Of a DNA stretch of 64,000 nt, positions 48,151-58,499 are shown piece by piece (the first letter of the stretch is position 1; each line of letters starts with the position of its first letter). Location: assembly GCA_028023455.1 (NCBI GenBank), contig JAQFVV010012422.1, positions 7,555,210 through 7,619,209 on the forward strand, read 5' to 3'. The notes under the pieces were generated by a model. That model was not told the DNA's origin. It did no database searches and saw only the letters and a program-made list of their open reading frames with translations. This stretch comes from Epiperipatus broadwayi (lineage: Eukaryota; Onychophora; Udeonychophora; Euonychophora; Peripatidae). The position numbers were made by a program, and so were the translations under genes.

Positions 48151-48780
48151 ATTGACATCATTGAAAGAAAACCACTAAACATCACATGATCTCTATCTCA
48201 TACTAGCACATAATTGTTATTAAACAATTCAAAATAAAGCAAAACTCTCCATATAGTAGTGCCATCTTGTGCTAACAAGAGCAATCAATGGATGCCTGAA
48301 GGCTTGTGCATAAAATCCCTATCTAGTGCCTACTCATCCAATATCAAGCCAGAAACTAGTCTGGGGATATTGGATGAGTAGCACTAGATAGGGATTTTAT
48401 GCACAAACCTTCAGGCATCCATTGATTGATCTTGTTAGCACAAGATGGCACTACTATATGGAGAGTTTTGCTTTGTTTTGAATCATTGAAAGAATTAAGA
48501 GATTGTAATGAAGCTGGGAGAACACATTTCTAGAAAAATTGATAGTAAATGGACAGTTGAAATCTTAAACGAAATCCCAAGATATTGTAAAAGACTTAGA
48601 GAAAGACCACATGTGAGATGGATGGATAAAATTAGGAAGTTTGTTAGTATAATGTAGAGAAAAAAGGCTAGAAATGGAAAAAACTGGGTTAAACTTTGAA
48701 AGACCTTCATCCTGCAATGGAGTGATAATGATTGAAATGGTAATAATGATGATATAGATATATTCATAAAATAGCTAAAA
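48150..48780 (+). pseudogene. RTE LINE 3' end, interrupted by FB2
   Basis: Begins TTGACATCATTGAAAGAA, as in the longer RTE copy at 60855. After the insertion (48170-48482) it continues as EILNEIPRYCKRLRERPHV, RWMDKIRKF and KLKTFILQWSDND-like, ending in ATAATGATGATATAG. It is the same C-terminal module as at 25732-25965. 5'-truncated. Confidence 0.8.
48170..48482. mobile_element. FB2 foldback, inserted in the RTE LINE with 12-bp target duplication
   Basis: 313 bp bounded by the perfect duplication TCATTGAAAGAA (48158-48169 and 48483-48494). An outer tail, ACCACTAAACATCACATGAT, is followed by two arms of about 110 bp (CAAAACTCTCCATATAGTAG, TCAATGGATGCCTGAAGGC, TAAAATCCCTATCTAGTG) folding back around AAGCCAGAAACTAGTCTGGG. 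One end has an extra tail not in the hairpin, so the element is asymmetric. Confidence 0.9.
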
Positions 48781-49539
48781 CAGATTCTATATTATTATCA
48801 ATATTTTGAGAGTGCAAAAGAATATTTTGTCATGTATTTAATCCTAAGAAAAACAGTTGATTTGCACAGAAAACACAAAATTGATTCTTTAATTAGAGTT
48901 CAGTGATGAACAAAAAGTCTTAATAAGTTTCATAATTTTATCACTGTAGCCATAAATCTGTCAGTGAATGTGGTTTATGGTTTCTGTTTGCCATATTTAC
49001 AATGATCAGTGGTTGATAAATTCTACTTATCAAGCAGATTTCAGAGATAGAGTATCATAGTTATCATTCTCAATAAATCACTTATATTCTCATGTTTTCA
49101 AGTTTATCTACAATCTATTTCTATCCATCATACCAAAAACCTCTTTTGTATTTGAAAATATTATCAGCACTTTCTTCTGTAAGACATTTCAATGACAGGC
49201 AGAAATGAGCAGTGTTTCCTTTTTATCTGTGTGATTAAAATCCACTCTCATTCTTTTCTAAGATTTCATACTTATATTCAAGTTTATATTCTATCTATTA
49301 ATATTGTAATGGTATGGCGTATCATATGAAGAAGATGGTGGTCATACTCAGGGTAATGGTAACAATATGAAAGTGGGATGATGGAAAATCATCATTAACC
49401 CCAAGTTTAAAATATTTCAAATAAAATTATTTTAAATAATGAGATAAAATATTATATTTATGTAAGATGTTATTTGAAAAATGTTAAAGTAATGTTTAAA
49501 GGATGATGTTAAAGGAATGCTTTATATCCAAAAAATATA
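48781..49539. other. intronic DNA, nothing recognised
   Basis: No domain, repeat or RNA signature seen. 49310-49400 is purine-rich (GAAGAAGATGGTGG). Confidence 0.4.
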
Positions 49540-52503
49540 TAAAAGCAATTTTATATATTCCAAAGGGCATGAGATCATGAGATCTCTGTGAGATTAACCA
49601 GCTAACTCCTTAGATAAACTATACATATTTTTAATTAACCATCAACCAGCATTATAAATAAGTAAGAGTAAGTATCATGCATCAACATGAGTGATCAATC
49701 AAAATACATCAGAATAAAATCAACAGTTCATCTTGTGACTGGATTTGAAATGGGTCTTCTGTAGATCAGGCTAACTATTGAGCCTTTGCCAGCTTGGGCA
49801 ATTAGTTAAACATAACTTTGGATGCACTACTTAAGTGCTTCTCCATCAGAATACATAAGAAAAAATATGCTGGGATATTAAAACATGCTGATCATTATCA
49901 ATCCTCTGGTCACTTAGTACCATACCATTAGTGTACTGGCCAGTTATAAACATTTCTAAGACTAAATTAAAATAACATGTAGTGCCTGGACATTGAAGAA
50001 TATCCTTTTTGTGCCAACCCAGGAATCATCATCATCATCCTATGGATGCCCATACACTAAATATAACATCCCTATTTATATATTTAGTCATTATACATAA
50101 ATCTAATTCAGAAGAACACAAACTCTACTGTTATGTGACCAAGAAATGATGCAAGCATACAATATTCTAAACTTTTTAGAATTAAGTCACTGGAATAATT
50201 TTAACAAATGAAATACAAGTTTATTAATAGAAATATTAAAAAAATTGAAATTAAGGTCTTTATAACGTGGTTCTAAAATTAGAAACTTTCTGATTTTGAT
50301 TAACATACAATAATAATAAAAAAATTATCACATTGTGATTTACAATGGTTACTATACACAATTCAAGTTATTACATTATGATTTGCATATATGTTCCATA
50401 CAGATGCACAAACATGCATTTTATAATATACAAGGAATACATTTCAATTGACATCTAATAAAATTTAAAAATGACTAAAATTTTACATGTATTCTAATTG
50501 ACCCTCATTGATATATATACACACAGAGTGCAGTACAATTTAGAAATGGACAGATTTGAATTAACATTTAATAACAAAAAAGATTAAAATTTATATATGT
50601 GTCTATTTGACACCCATTGGTATTTGGAATACAATTGACATATATACACACACATACATGTGTGTGCATGTTATGTAACTTGTTACAAAATAAACATTTT
50701 TAGTTGTCACTTTCAAGTGACACAAAACACATGGGTTTACATATATGTCCCATTAGGTTTACTCAAATCATATATATATATTATCTGCACACATATGTAA
50801 AGTATAACAATTGATTAATTATATAAATGAAATTCATTTTCTATCATATTTGATAATAGCAAAAATTCATTAATTTTTATAATAACTAATTCTATCTTGA
50901 ATATACATAAAGTTCACATATATTTGTGTATCAATAATAAAATATAAAAAAAATCAATTTATCAAATTCTATTACAGCTTTCTTTCTTCTTTTTTTGAAA
51001 GTTTATAAAAGTTCTTTTCTTATTGTAAATAAAATCAGGTTTTAATTAATTATAATGCTTTTAGATTTTTTCCTTTTTTCCAAAATAAAATAAACTTTTT
51101 AACTGCCTATGTTAAGTAATTATTATATTTTTAAAATAATATAGTCATCTTTAAAATTAACACAGCAGGTATTTTTTTCCAATCTAAAAAGACCCCTGAA
51201 GTCTTTTTCCTTTTTCTTTTAATTAAGATGGTCAAGAAATTAATCTTGATTCTTAATTTTTAATCTAAGCACAATTATTTGTGTTTCTTTCAATTTTAGA
51301 ATGTCTTTTAATTATTTTTTAATAAATGAAAAATAAAATCATTTTTAGAATTAAAAATATAAATTTTAAAATGACTTTTTGTTTTTTCAATAAATGGTTT
51401 AAAATAATCATTATATATCTCATTTTTAGAATTCATTTTAAAATGAATTATTAAAAAAACTTATTTAAAATTTTGTTCATATTATATATAATGCTACTTA
51501 CCATTGTATATAAATTTATCTGTGCTTTTCTCTGCATATAGCTGAAATAACATATGTGTACCAATTCTTCAAGCTTTTTCTTGGTAAGCTTGTTTTTTTT
51601 TGTTCATCAGAAAAGTATAATCCAGGCTTGTTGTCATTGCCAGGGAAATATATAGTTCAGGTAATTTGTTGGTCTGCAATAATTTCCCTTCTGTCCAGAA
51701 TTGTTCCAGTCAAGCAGCTGTCATCTTAGAACATATTTAAGCAGGCTAGATTCATCAACAGTTCACCCAGACTTCATTGAGTCAACTCCAGCAATAAATT
51801 AAGGCAGCTGCTTCCTTGCATTCCCTACATCTCCATGGCAGTTCACTGTATAATTCTTCCAGACATCTCTGCAGCTAGCTTTATTGTTGCCATTCTCTGT
51901 TACAGTTGCCAACAAATTGCAGCTAACTCTTACAAAAATATTAGCCAATTCTCTTTTCAAAAACTACTACCTAGACTTTGCAGCTGGCATATTTGGCCAC
52001 TGCTTTTTAAAATATTAAAACCAGACTCTTTTGGCCTACAAAAACTGCAAGCCAAACTGTATTGATATTTTATCAGCTCTTTTATAGAATCATCTGAGGT
52101 GACAAAACACATTGCAGACTGTTTTCAATCTGTCTAATCCTTCTTATTCTCAAGATGATAAAAACACAGTAACTGTTTTCAATCTGTCTTGATTAACAAT
52201 TTTAATTCCTCCAGAAGCACTTTTAAATAAAAAGTACATTTTGGAAATTTTATCAGTTTAACTAATTAAAAAGATTTCAAAATAGATAACAGAAATTTTT
52301 ACATAGATAATGTATACAAGCATTAATTCAAAGATAGATATTTTTACAATTATCACAAATCAGAATAATAATAATAATTTATTTAGACCTTTTTTAAAAA
52401 TATTTATTTCATAATAAAATTCTGTTTTAAATCCAGAACTATTTAACCCTTTGCCATCATTATTATTCCAATTTATGTCTCTGTTTATTTCTACTTTTTC
52501 TTT

Positions 52504-52541
<38 letters not shown>

Positions 52542-52544
52542 CCA

Positions 52545-53585
52545 TATAAAAAGAATATAAAAATACTTCTTTATGTTGTTATTAAGATATATAAAATATC
52601 TATATATACAACAAAAAACATGAAAATAACAAATTTTCAATAAAAAAGCTTTTTTCGATACATATAATTTGTATCCTTTTCAATATGTCTACTCACGATT
52701 ACCGTAAAACATACATATAGCGACATCTATTTATAATACAACCAACAAAAAACAATTATTATCATCAATTATTTCATGAATACATACAATACAATATAAA
52801 AAATAAAAAATATAAAAATATATAAAATATATTCCTTCATTAATTATAGTATATTCATATAACTCAAAAACACACAAAACATTAAAATATTAACATCCTT
52901 CTTATTTATCTATCCAATCATCTAATTTTACCAATTATTAGTCAAATTAATTGAACCCTTATAAATGTTCATACAATTATTACTATTATTTTTAATATAA
53001 CTAGTTTCATATACTTTTCCCTATTAACATTTTCAATAATTTAATGCTATATATTTTCAGTACAATCTATTTTATGACCATATTCTAAATAATGTATAAA
53101 CAAACAGATTTATCATCTCTCCTATTTATTCACTTATGTTCTTTAGTCTTATTTCTAATTGTTTACTTTATGTCCATAGTATACTCTTTTACAAATTCCA
53201 CATATAATTTTATAAACCATACCTTTCTTATATTTTAAATCATCTAATATTTTATAGTTACCTATTAATTTATCTAAATCTTTACTGTTTGCCCAATCTA
53301 TATTTTATCTTTTTACTATTTACATAATTTTTAATAATGCATTATATATTTTAGGATGATATAAATTTTTATCCATTTATTATCAGATTTGTTATTTCTA
53401 TTATATTTATTTTTATAAAAAATATTATCTATACATTTGCTTTTATAACCATACTTAATATAAAATTTTTAAATTCTCTTTATGTAATTTGCTATATTTC
53501 CATATGTATTATATTTGTCGTTTTTAATTGTGAAATTTTTAATAACTCCATTTTTTGTCCATCTTGTTTAATCACACAATTATTT
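52545..53585 (-). pseudogene. Penelope-like element copy 5 inserted in a TA repeat
   Basis: On the - strand a GIY-YIG domain reads GMVYKIICGICKRVYYG (about 53225-53175), then SVCLYIHYLEYGHKIDCTEN (about 53110-53050, part in shifted frame). Upstream is a helix-rich RT C-terminal segment (NYIKRILKFYIKYGYKSKC-like, 53490-53420). The 3' tail has CTACTCACGATTACCGTAAA (52689 on +). TA runs lie on both sides (52508-52541 and 53589-53654), and repeat X continues beyond them, so the element split a TA microsatellite. Confidence 0.75.
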
Positions 53586-53586
53586 T

Positions 53587-53588
<2 letters not shown>

Positions 53589-53654
<66 letters not shown>
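53589..53654 (+). repeat. TA microsatellite, about 33 units
   Basis: Uninterrupted TA run. Together with 52508-52541 it flanks PLE copy 5. Frames translating it to repeated Ile-Tyr are artefacts. Confidence 0.95.
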
Positions 53655-53661
<7 letters not shown>

Positions 53662-54160
53662 TGACTATGTTGCTGTCTGCCATGTAACCCACCTGGTTAC
53701 AATATATATGTAAATATTTTATAAACTATGGAAGTTATTGCTACTGGTCTATAAATAGTTAACAGCATAAAATCTTTCCTTATTTTTAAATATGATAATG
53801 CAATTTTCACATGTTTTTATTTATCTGGAAATTTACTATCATCTAACATTTTGTTAAAATTATAATTATTTTAAAATCACATATTGCATATCTTCCCATA
53901 TTTATTATCATTTCAGTCATTCTTTTAATTTCAGTTTGTCTATTGCATTGTTCATTCCTGAATGTCATCATTCAGTGTATTATATCTTTGATTGAATAAA
54001 TTAAAACATCTTTAATGAATCAGATTGTCATAATAATTCCTAATTATCTCTATGTTTTTATTATAAATTTATTACTATTTTTAGATTCTTCTCCATTTTT
54101 TACAATTTCCTAGTCAAAATTTAACCATATGCTGAAACACTTCTCATACCTAACAATATA

Positions 54161-54226
54161 TATCTATGATCTTACAGCTTAGATCACATGATGTATCTAT
54201 GATCTTACAGCTTAGATCACATGATG
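54161..54226 (+). repeat. perfect 2 x 33-bp tandem duplication
   Basis: TATCTATGATCTTACAGCTT plus AGATCACATGATG occurs twice in a row without a mismatch. Confidence 0.9.
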
Positions 54227-54239
54227 TAATTTATATGGT

Positions 54240-55690
54240 TATTCCTTTATTGAAATCAGGAATCTCTTAGCCAATATGCCCAGAAAAACCTGTTAGCCAC
54301 CTTACTTTCCCTTTCCATTTCCATTCTAAGTTTTTCCTATATTCTTCTCTATTCTGCTCTATCCCATTTCCACAACATTATTTTTTCCACTCCATGGCCA
54401 AATCCAGCATAAAGACTAAAACCACACTTTCTGTATAATCACTTAATTTATATTTATTCGTCAACAATTTCATTATTTGTACCTTTTCTGCTTGTAGGCA
54501 TTTGCATTCAATTAGCAGGTGCTTAATACTTTCCATGTCTTCCTTACATAACTTGCAGTTTAGTCACCCTCCATTTATGTGCATATTGTCTTGTTGCTAA
54601 CAATCCTGTTTGGGTTTAAATAGTCCTTGGTATTATTGTAAATTGACTTGCACCAATATTTGGTTTATTTCTATATGTATTTAAAAAAATTTTACTCTCC
54701 ATATTAGTTCTCCATCTCTCCAATTCTCTATTTTTTATTAATGCATCTATTCTTCTATCCCATTCTTTGCCACTATAATACTCAACAATTCTCCTAACAC
54801 AATCATTCCACCTTTTGTAGAAGTAAGGTTTTATCCCAATCTTCTGTGCACCATACTACTTTTCTCACCCATCTTATTGCCTGTTTTTACTCCTAATGGA
54901 GTTAAATACTATTCTGGCTATTCTCTTATTCTCCGTAAATTGCAATCTACTAAACATTTTCATTTTGATTTTTACATCTCTTATATAAAAACTTGACTAT
55001 CCCATTTCTTCTTGAATTGCCTCTTTTGCTGTCCACTCATCTGCATCTAATGCATGTCTTCCTACTGCTCTTTGTACCTTTTCTAAATAATCTAACACCT
55101 CTTTACTAACACATAATGCATCATTACTATAAGTTAACCCTGCTACTGCCACTCTCTTCCATACAATTTTTGTTATATCATATTTATTATATGAAAATAT
55201 TGTCAATTTCTTTATCAACCATTTTTTTTTCTTTGCTTCATTTATCAAATTTTCCCCCATTCATCCAAGCAATTCCTCGTATTACTTAAAATGATTCCCT
55301 AATAGTTATACCTATTCACCACATTTAGCATTATATACCGCAAGAAAAATTCTTTCTCTTCTTTTTTCCCAGCATTTACCATCATTACTTTTGATTTTTC
55401 TTCACTAAATTTGATTTCTATCTCTTTACCCCTCCTTTTGTAGGTCTTCAGCACAAATTTTATATTTTTACTACTTTCTGTGCACAAAAAAATATCAGCA
55501 AATAAAAGACCTGATAATGTTTATACTTCCTTGCCATATATTAAAGATATATCAATTTCTCTTCCTAGTCTTTCTATTGCCCTGTCCATTTCTCTCAAAT
55601 ATTTCAAAAATAAAATAGATGAGATAGACATTTTTGCCTTAGTCCTTCCCCATTTATCCACAATATACTCTAGCCCATTAAGTGAACACT
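54240..55690 (-). pseudogene. LINE reverse transcriptase with zinc knuckle, decayed
   Basis: On the - strand, RT motifs B' and C can be followed across frameshifts: a GLRQ-C-LS-LFxF segment (55670-55600), LREMDRAIERLGREID, then LSGLLFADI (an A-D-I/D catalytic remnant, 55510), then IEIKFSEEKSKVMMV (the K-S-x-V-M motif). The thumb/linker has VWKRVAVAGLTYSNDALCV and LEKVQRAVGRHALDADEW (55260-54997). The terminal knuckle is CKLCKEDMESIKHLLIECKC (about 54560-54500). The upstream half of the RT and any endonuclease are missing. It lies in ZP intron C-D. Confidence 0.75.
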
Positions 55691-56717
55691 AATTGCAGAA
55701 TATCCTATTTACAAATAGTATTATGAGAAAGCTTTATTATTATTACCATCATTATTAAGCAACAAAGTACTATCGAAGTTTGTACTATTTATTATTTATA
55801 ATTTCCAAATCCTCACTTAATTTTTTTTATTAACTTTTATTAAGCGCATGAAGTAAGAATTTGCATTGCCTTTTCTTTTAATTTTTTTCCCATGTGTCTA
55901 AGAGTTGGGATTCACTCAGATGGCATGAATTTGATTCTCAGTATGGGAATAGTATCTTTTGTCTTATGAAACTTAAACACCACAGATTATATCCCCTTCT
56001 GTAATTTCCAGTAATTAAACATCCTATGGTCCACTAAGCAAGAAAGTCATTTGACTTCTTATTGTCTTTGTAAATAGTACGATATTTCTTTAAATATTAT
56101 AATTTTTATTAAATAATTAACAAGTATTATGTTTCAGATACCAATTCATATGTTCTAATTTACTGATTTTAATAATAACATAAAAGAGATGAGAAGTTAG
56201 GCTGTTGAGCTAAGTGTTACCAGACATAACATAGCTAATAAATATTTAATTAGCAGATTGATATGAATCTTATGGACTACTTGAGATCAGCATTTATTGA
56301 CTATGATTATGATTAAACATGTTCATAGGTCATAGTAAAGCAAGACAATGTAATGTTACTATCAGATATTAACAGGTAGTGCTATCGTGTTTGATTGGCT
56401 TTTATAATATTCTGTGAGGAAATTTATATAAGGTGCTAATTGGATGTTTGCAATTTAAATAGTCATTAGTTTTTATTGGTTGATAAATAGATATTACTAG
56501 TTCTATGAAAATAAATATTATTAAGCATAAAGAGTTTATAGTTTTGCGCATGCGTACTTGCAGAGTAATCTAGAATAATGCACTTGTAGTTATTAGCATA
56601 TAATGCAGATTTAGAGGGATATTTTAATTTTTTAATCTTTATCTTAATTGGAAAAATATTTTTCTGGATCTGATAAACATATATTAAATGTTAAAAATAT
56701 ATTTATTATTTTATTAG
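55691..56717. other. intron DNA before ZP exon D, nothing recognised
   Basis: Mixed AT-rich sequence without repeat or coding signature that I can name. The acceptor region TTTATTATTTTATTAG closes it. Confidence 0.4.
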
Positions 56718-56868
56718 GTGCCCTGCCGATCGTGACATTCTTCGAGGTGTATACCGAATAGATGAAAGTAACTCGCTTGAAGCTTCGATAGAGGTCTTCA
56801 AATTCGAATCTGATCCTTTTATTAAATTTGTTGTCACGGTTACATTTTGCTCTGATGAATGTGAACTT
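56718..56868 (+). CDS. ZP-domain protein, exon D (ZP-C core)
   Basis: Fourth recognised exon and the strongest match. Acceptor TTTATTAG. The phase-2 join gives Gly, then CPADRDILRGVYRIDES, SLEASIEVFKFESDPFIKF and VVTVTFCSDECEL. The order CP-A-D, then E-x-F-K-F, then V-T-V-x-F-C-x-x-x-C is diagnostic for ZP-C of the dusky/miniature/cuticlin-like arthropod group. Donor CTT-GTAAGT, phase 0. The next exon should bring the remaining ZP-C cysteines, a furin site and a C-terminal membrane segment; I did not find it before the window ends. The 3' half of this exon and the start of the following intron are duplicated in decayed form about 200 bp downstream. Confidence 0.9.
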
Positions 56869-57032
56869 GTAAGTTAATAAGAAATATTATTTTTAAAAGC
56901 TTAAAAACTTTTAACAAACCTCAACACGATTACAGTTTTTATTCTTTGAATGCTAGGCTACAATAACGCATACGCGCATGCGCACACACACCATACACAT
57001 ATATATATAAAATAAAAATTTAGATTGTTCAT

Positions 57033-57170
57033 CCTGTTATTACATTTGTTGTGACAGTTACATTTTGCTCTAAAGAATGTGAACTAATAAATCAATAAGA
57101 AATATTATTTTCAAAAGTTTAAAACCTTTAACAATCAATAATTTGATACAGTTTTATTGCTTGCATGATG
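57033..57170 (+). pseudogene. decayed partial duplicate of ZP exon D
   Basis: This stretch repeats the 3' half of the exon ending at 56868 plus about 70 bp of its intron. The copy still translates to FVVTVTFCS-x-ECEL, but the splice donor GTAAGT has become ATAAAT and the frame runs into a stop (ATAAATCAATAAG) shortly after. Downstream similarity continues through the AAGAAATATTATTTT segment. It starts about 165 bp after the exon's own FVVTVTF segment, separated by a CA/TA-rich patch. It is most simply a local tandem duplication that has lost coding function; an alternative acceptor use seems unlikely since no clear acceptor precedes it. Confidence 0.8.
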
Positions 57171-57947
57171 TAGTATATAATAAAAATTGGAATCATTTAA
57201 AATAAATGCTAATAAAATGAAACGAATAACTGGAATTAAAGTACAATATAATAATGTTAAAGCTAAAGCTCAGTATTTCTTTCATATTGTTGTAGAACTT
57301 AGTTATAGGCATTATAATTTAACTTACCTTATTCAATTGTATTTTATTAATATTTATTCTGGGTAGATTCAATTTTTATTCCACATAGTTTAATGGTGGT
57401 GTATATATAGACTTAGGAGTAGCAAATCGTTCCCCTCCAGTTACTCTTAATACTCATAGCCTGAGTGATACTGGTTTACTTTTCCTAATTATATATACAT
57501 TAAGCTATGATAATTTAATGTTCATATTTATTAAGTTATATTTGTTTATTAAAAGATTGTTATTAAAGATCCTATTTCCATTTTTGTGTAGTTGATTATT
57601 AGTTTAATAATTATTAATGTCACATTTTCCTCTGGCTGATATGTTAATTTCATTCTAAATTTCCACTAATATTGGCAATAGTAAATTTATAAACATCAAA
57701 AGCTTATGTAATTATTTGATCCGCCTGAAGATTCGCTTCTTTTAGTTACATATATATTGAGCTGCCTTAGTTTTATGTTTATGCATGTATGCACACACTT
57801 ACACATGGGAAATATAATTTATCATTTTGTGAAGCAAATTTAGGTTTTAAATGGACTGATCTCTTGTGCCAAATATGTTTCAACTATAAGATAGCCTTGT
57901 CAGATATGTTAGAAGTCTCATCGTCTGATAATGACATAAGAGTAGAA

Positions 57948-57999
57948 GCCATATATATATATATATATATATATGGCTATACATATATACTCCTTTATG

Positions 58000-58035
<36 letters not shown>

Positions 58036-58045
58036 CATAAAGGAG
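57948..58045. repeat. paired TA-rich hairpins
   Basis: GCC-(AT)n-GGC at 57948-57977, and CTCCTTTATGCAATA-(TA)n-TATTGCATAAAGGAG at 57990-58045. Both are perfect palindromes built around TA runs. Confidence 0.85.
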
Positions 58046-58499
58046 TTTGTTGTTAACTGAAAGAAGACCCTTTAATTCTTCTCTGAGATCTTAAGAAATT
58101 AAGCAGAGCAAAATTCTAATAGTCACTGTATATGTTCTTGTCATGGCAGTTCTTATTTACCCACTACTCAGGAAAATATATCAACTCTCATGGTGAGTTT
58201 TTTGGTTTTTTACCTCTGCATTTAAGATCAAAAAGCATCATGATCTATTTTTTTTTAGTTGCCTGACAGTTCTTAATTGGAATACCAGATGAGTTTTCTT
58301 GAAGGTAGAATAAATGTGTGTGAATGAAGTTTTTTTTCAAATAGATATTTACAATAATGACAGCCCAAAGCAAATTATGTTCTTGTTCTCAGAAAGCTAT
58401 AAAGTCACTCACCAAGTAGAAATTAGTAACTAAGATGAAGGGTGCTTAGAATCCCTGACTGTGAACCCAGATTGCCATTTGGCAATCTTTTATATACGT

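Larger units (their letters stand above)
49540..53715 (-). repeat. long repeat X, - copy, interrupted by a PLE
   Basis: Inverted relative of 39600-42205. Anchors in order: GACTGGATTTGAAATGGG (49738), GTACTGGCCAGTTATAAA (49934), ATCATCATCATCCTATGGAT (50027), GCAGCTGCTTCCTTGCATTC (51806), CACCTCAGATGATTC-type (52090), CTTTACTTTATATATA (52500). After the inserted PLE the match resumes at GCACACATGACTATGTTGCT and GCCATGTAACCCACCTGGTT (53655-53697). The ACTATTACAGTTGCC frame at 51835 has no domain. Confidence 0.75.

Noticed and set aside
53492-53692. Frames encoding repeated Ile-Tyr
   Set aside because: Translation of a TA microsatellite; the same applies to 57789-58040.
57360-57480. Candidate next ZP exon (open segment with YIDLGVANRSPPVTL)
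   Set aside because: No suitable acceptor in the right phase and no ZP-C cysteines; not convincing.
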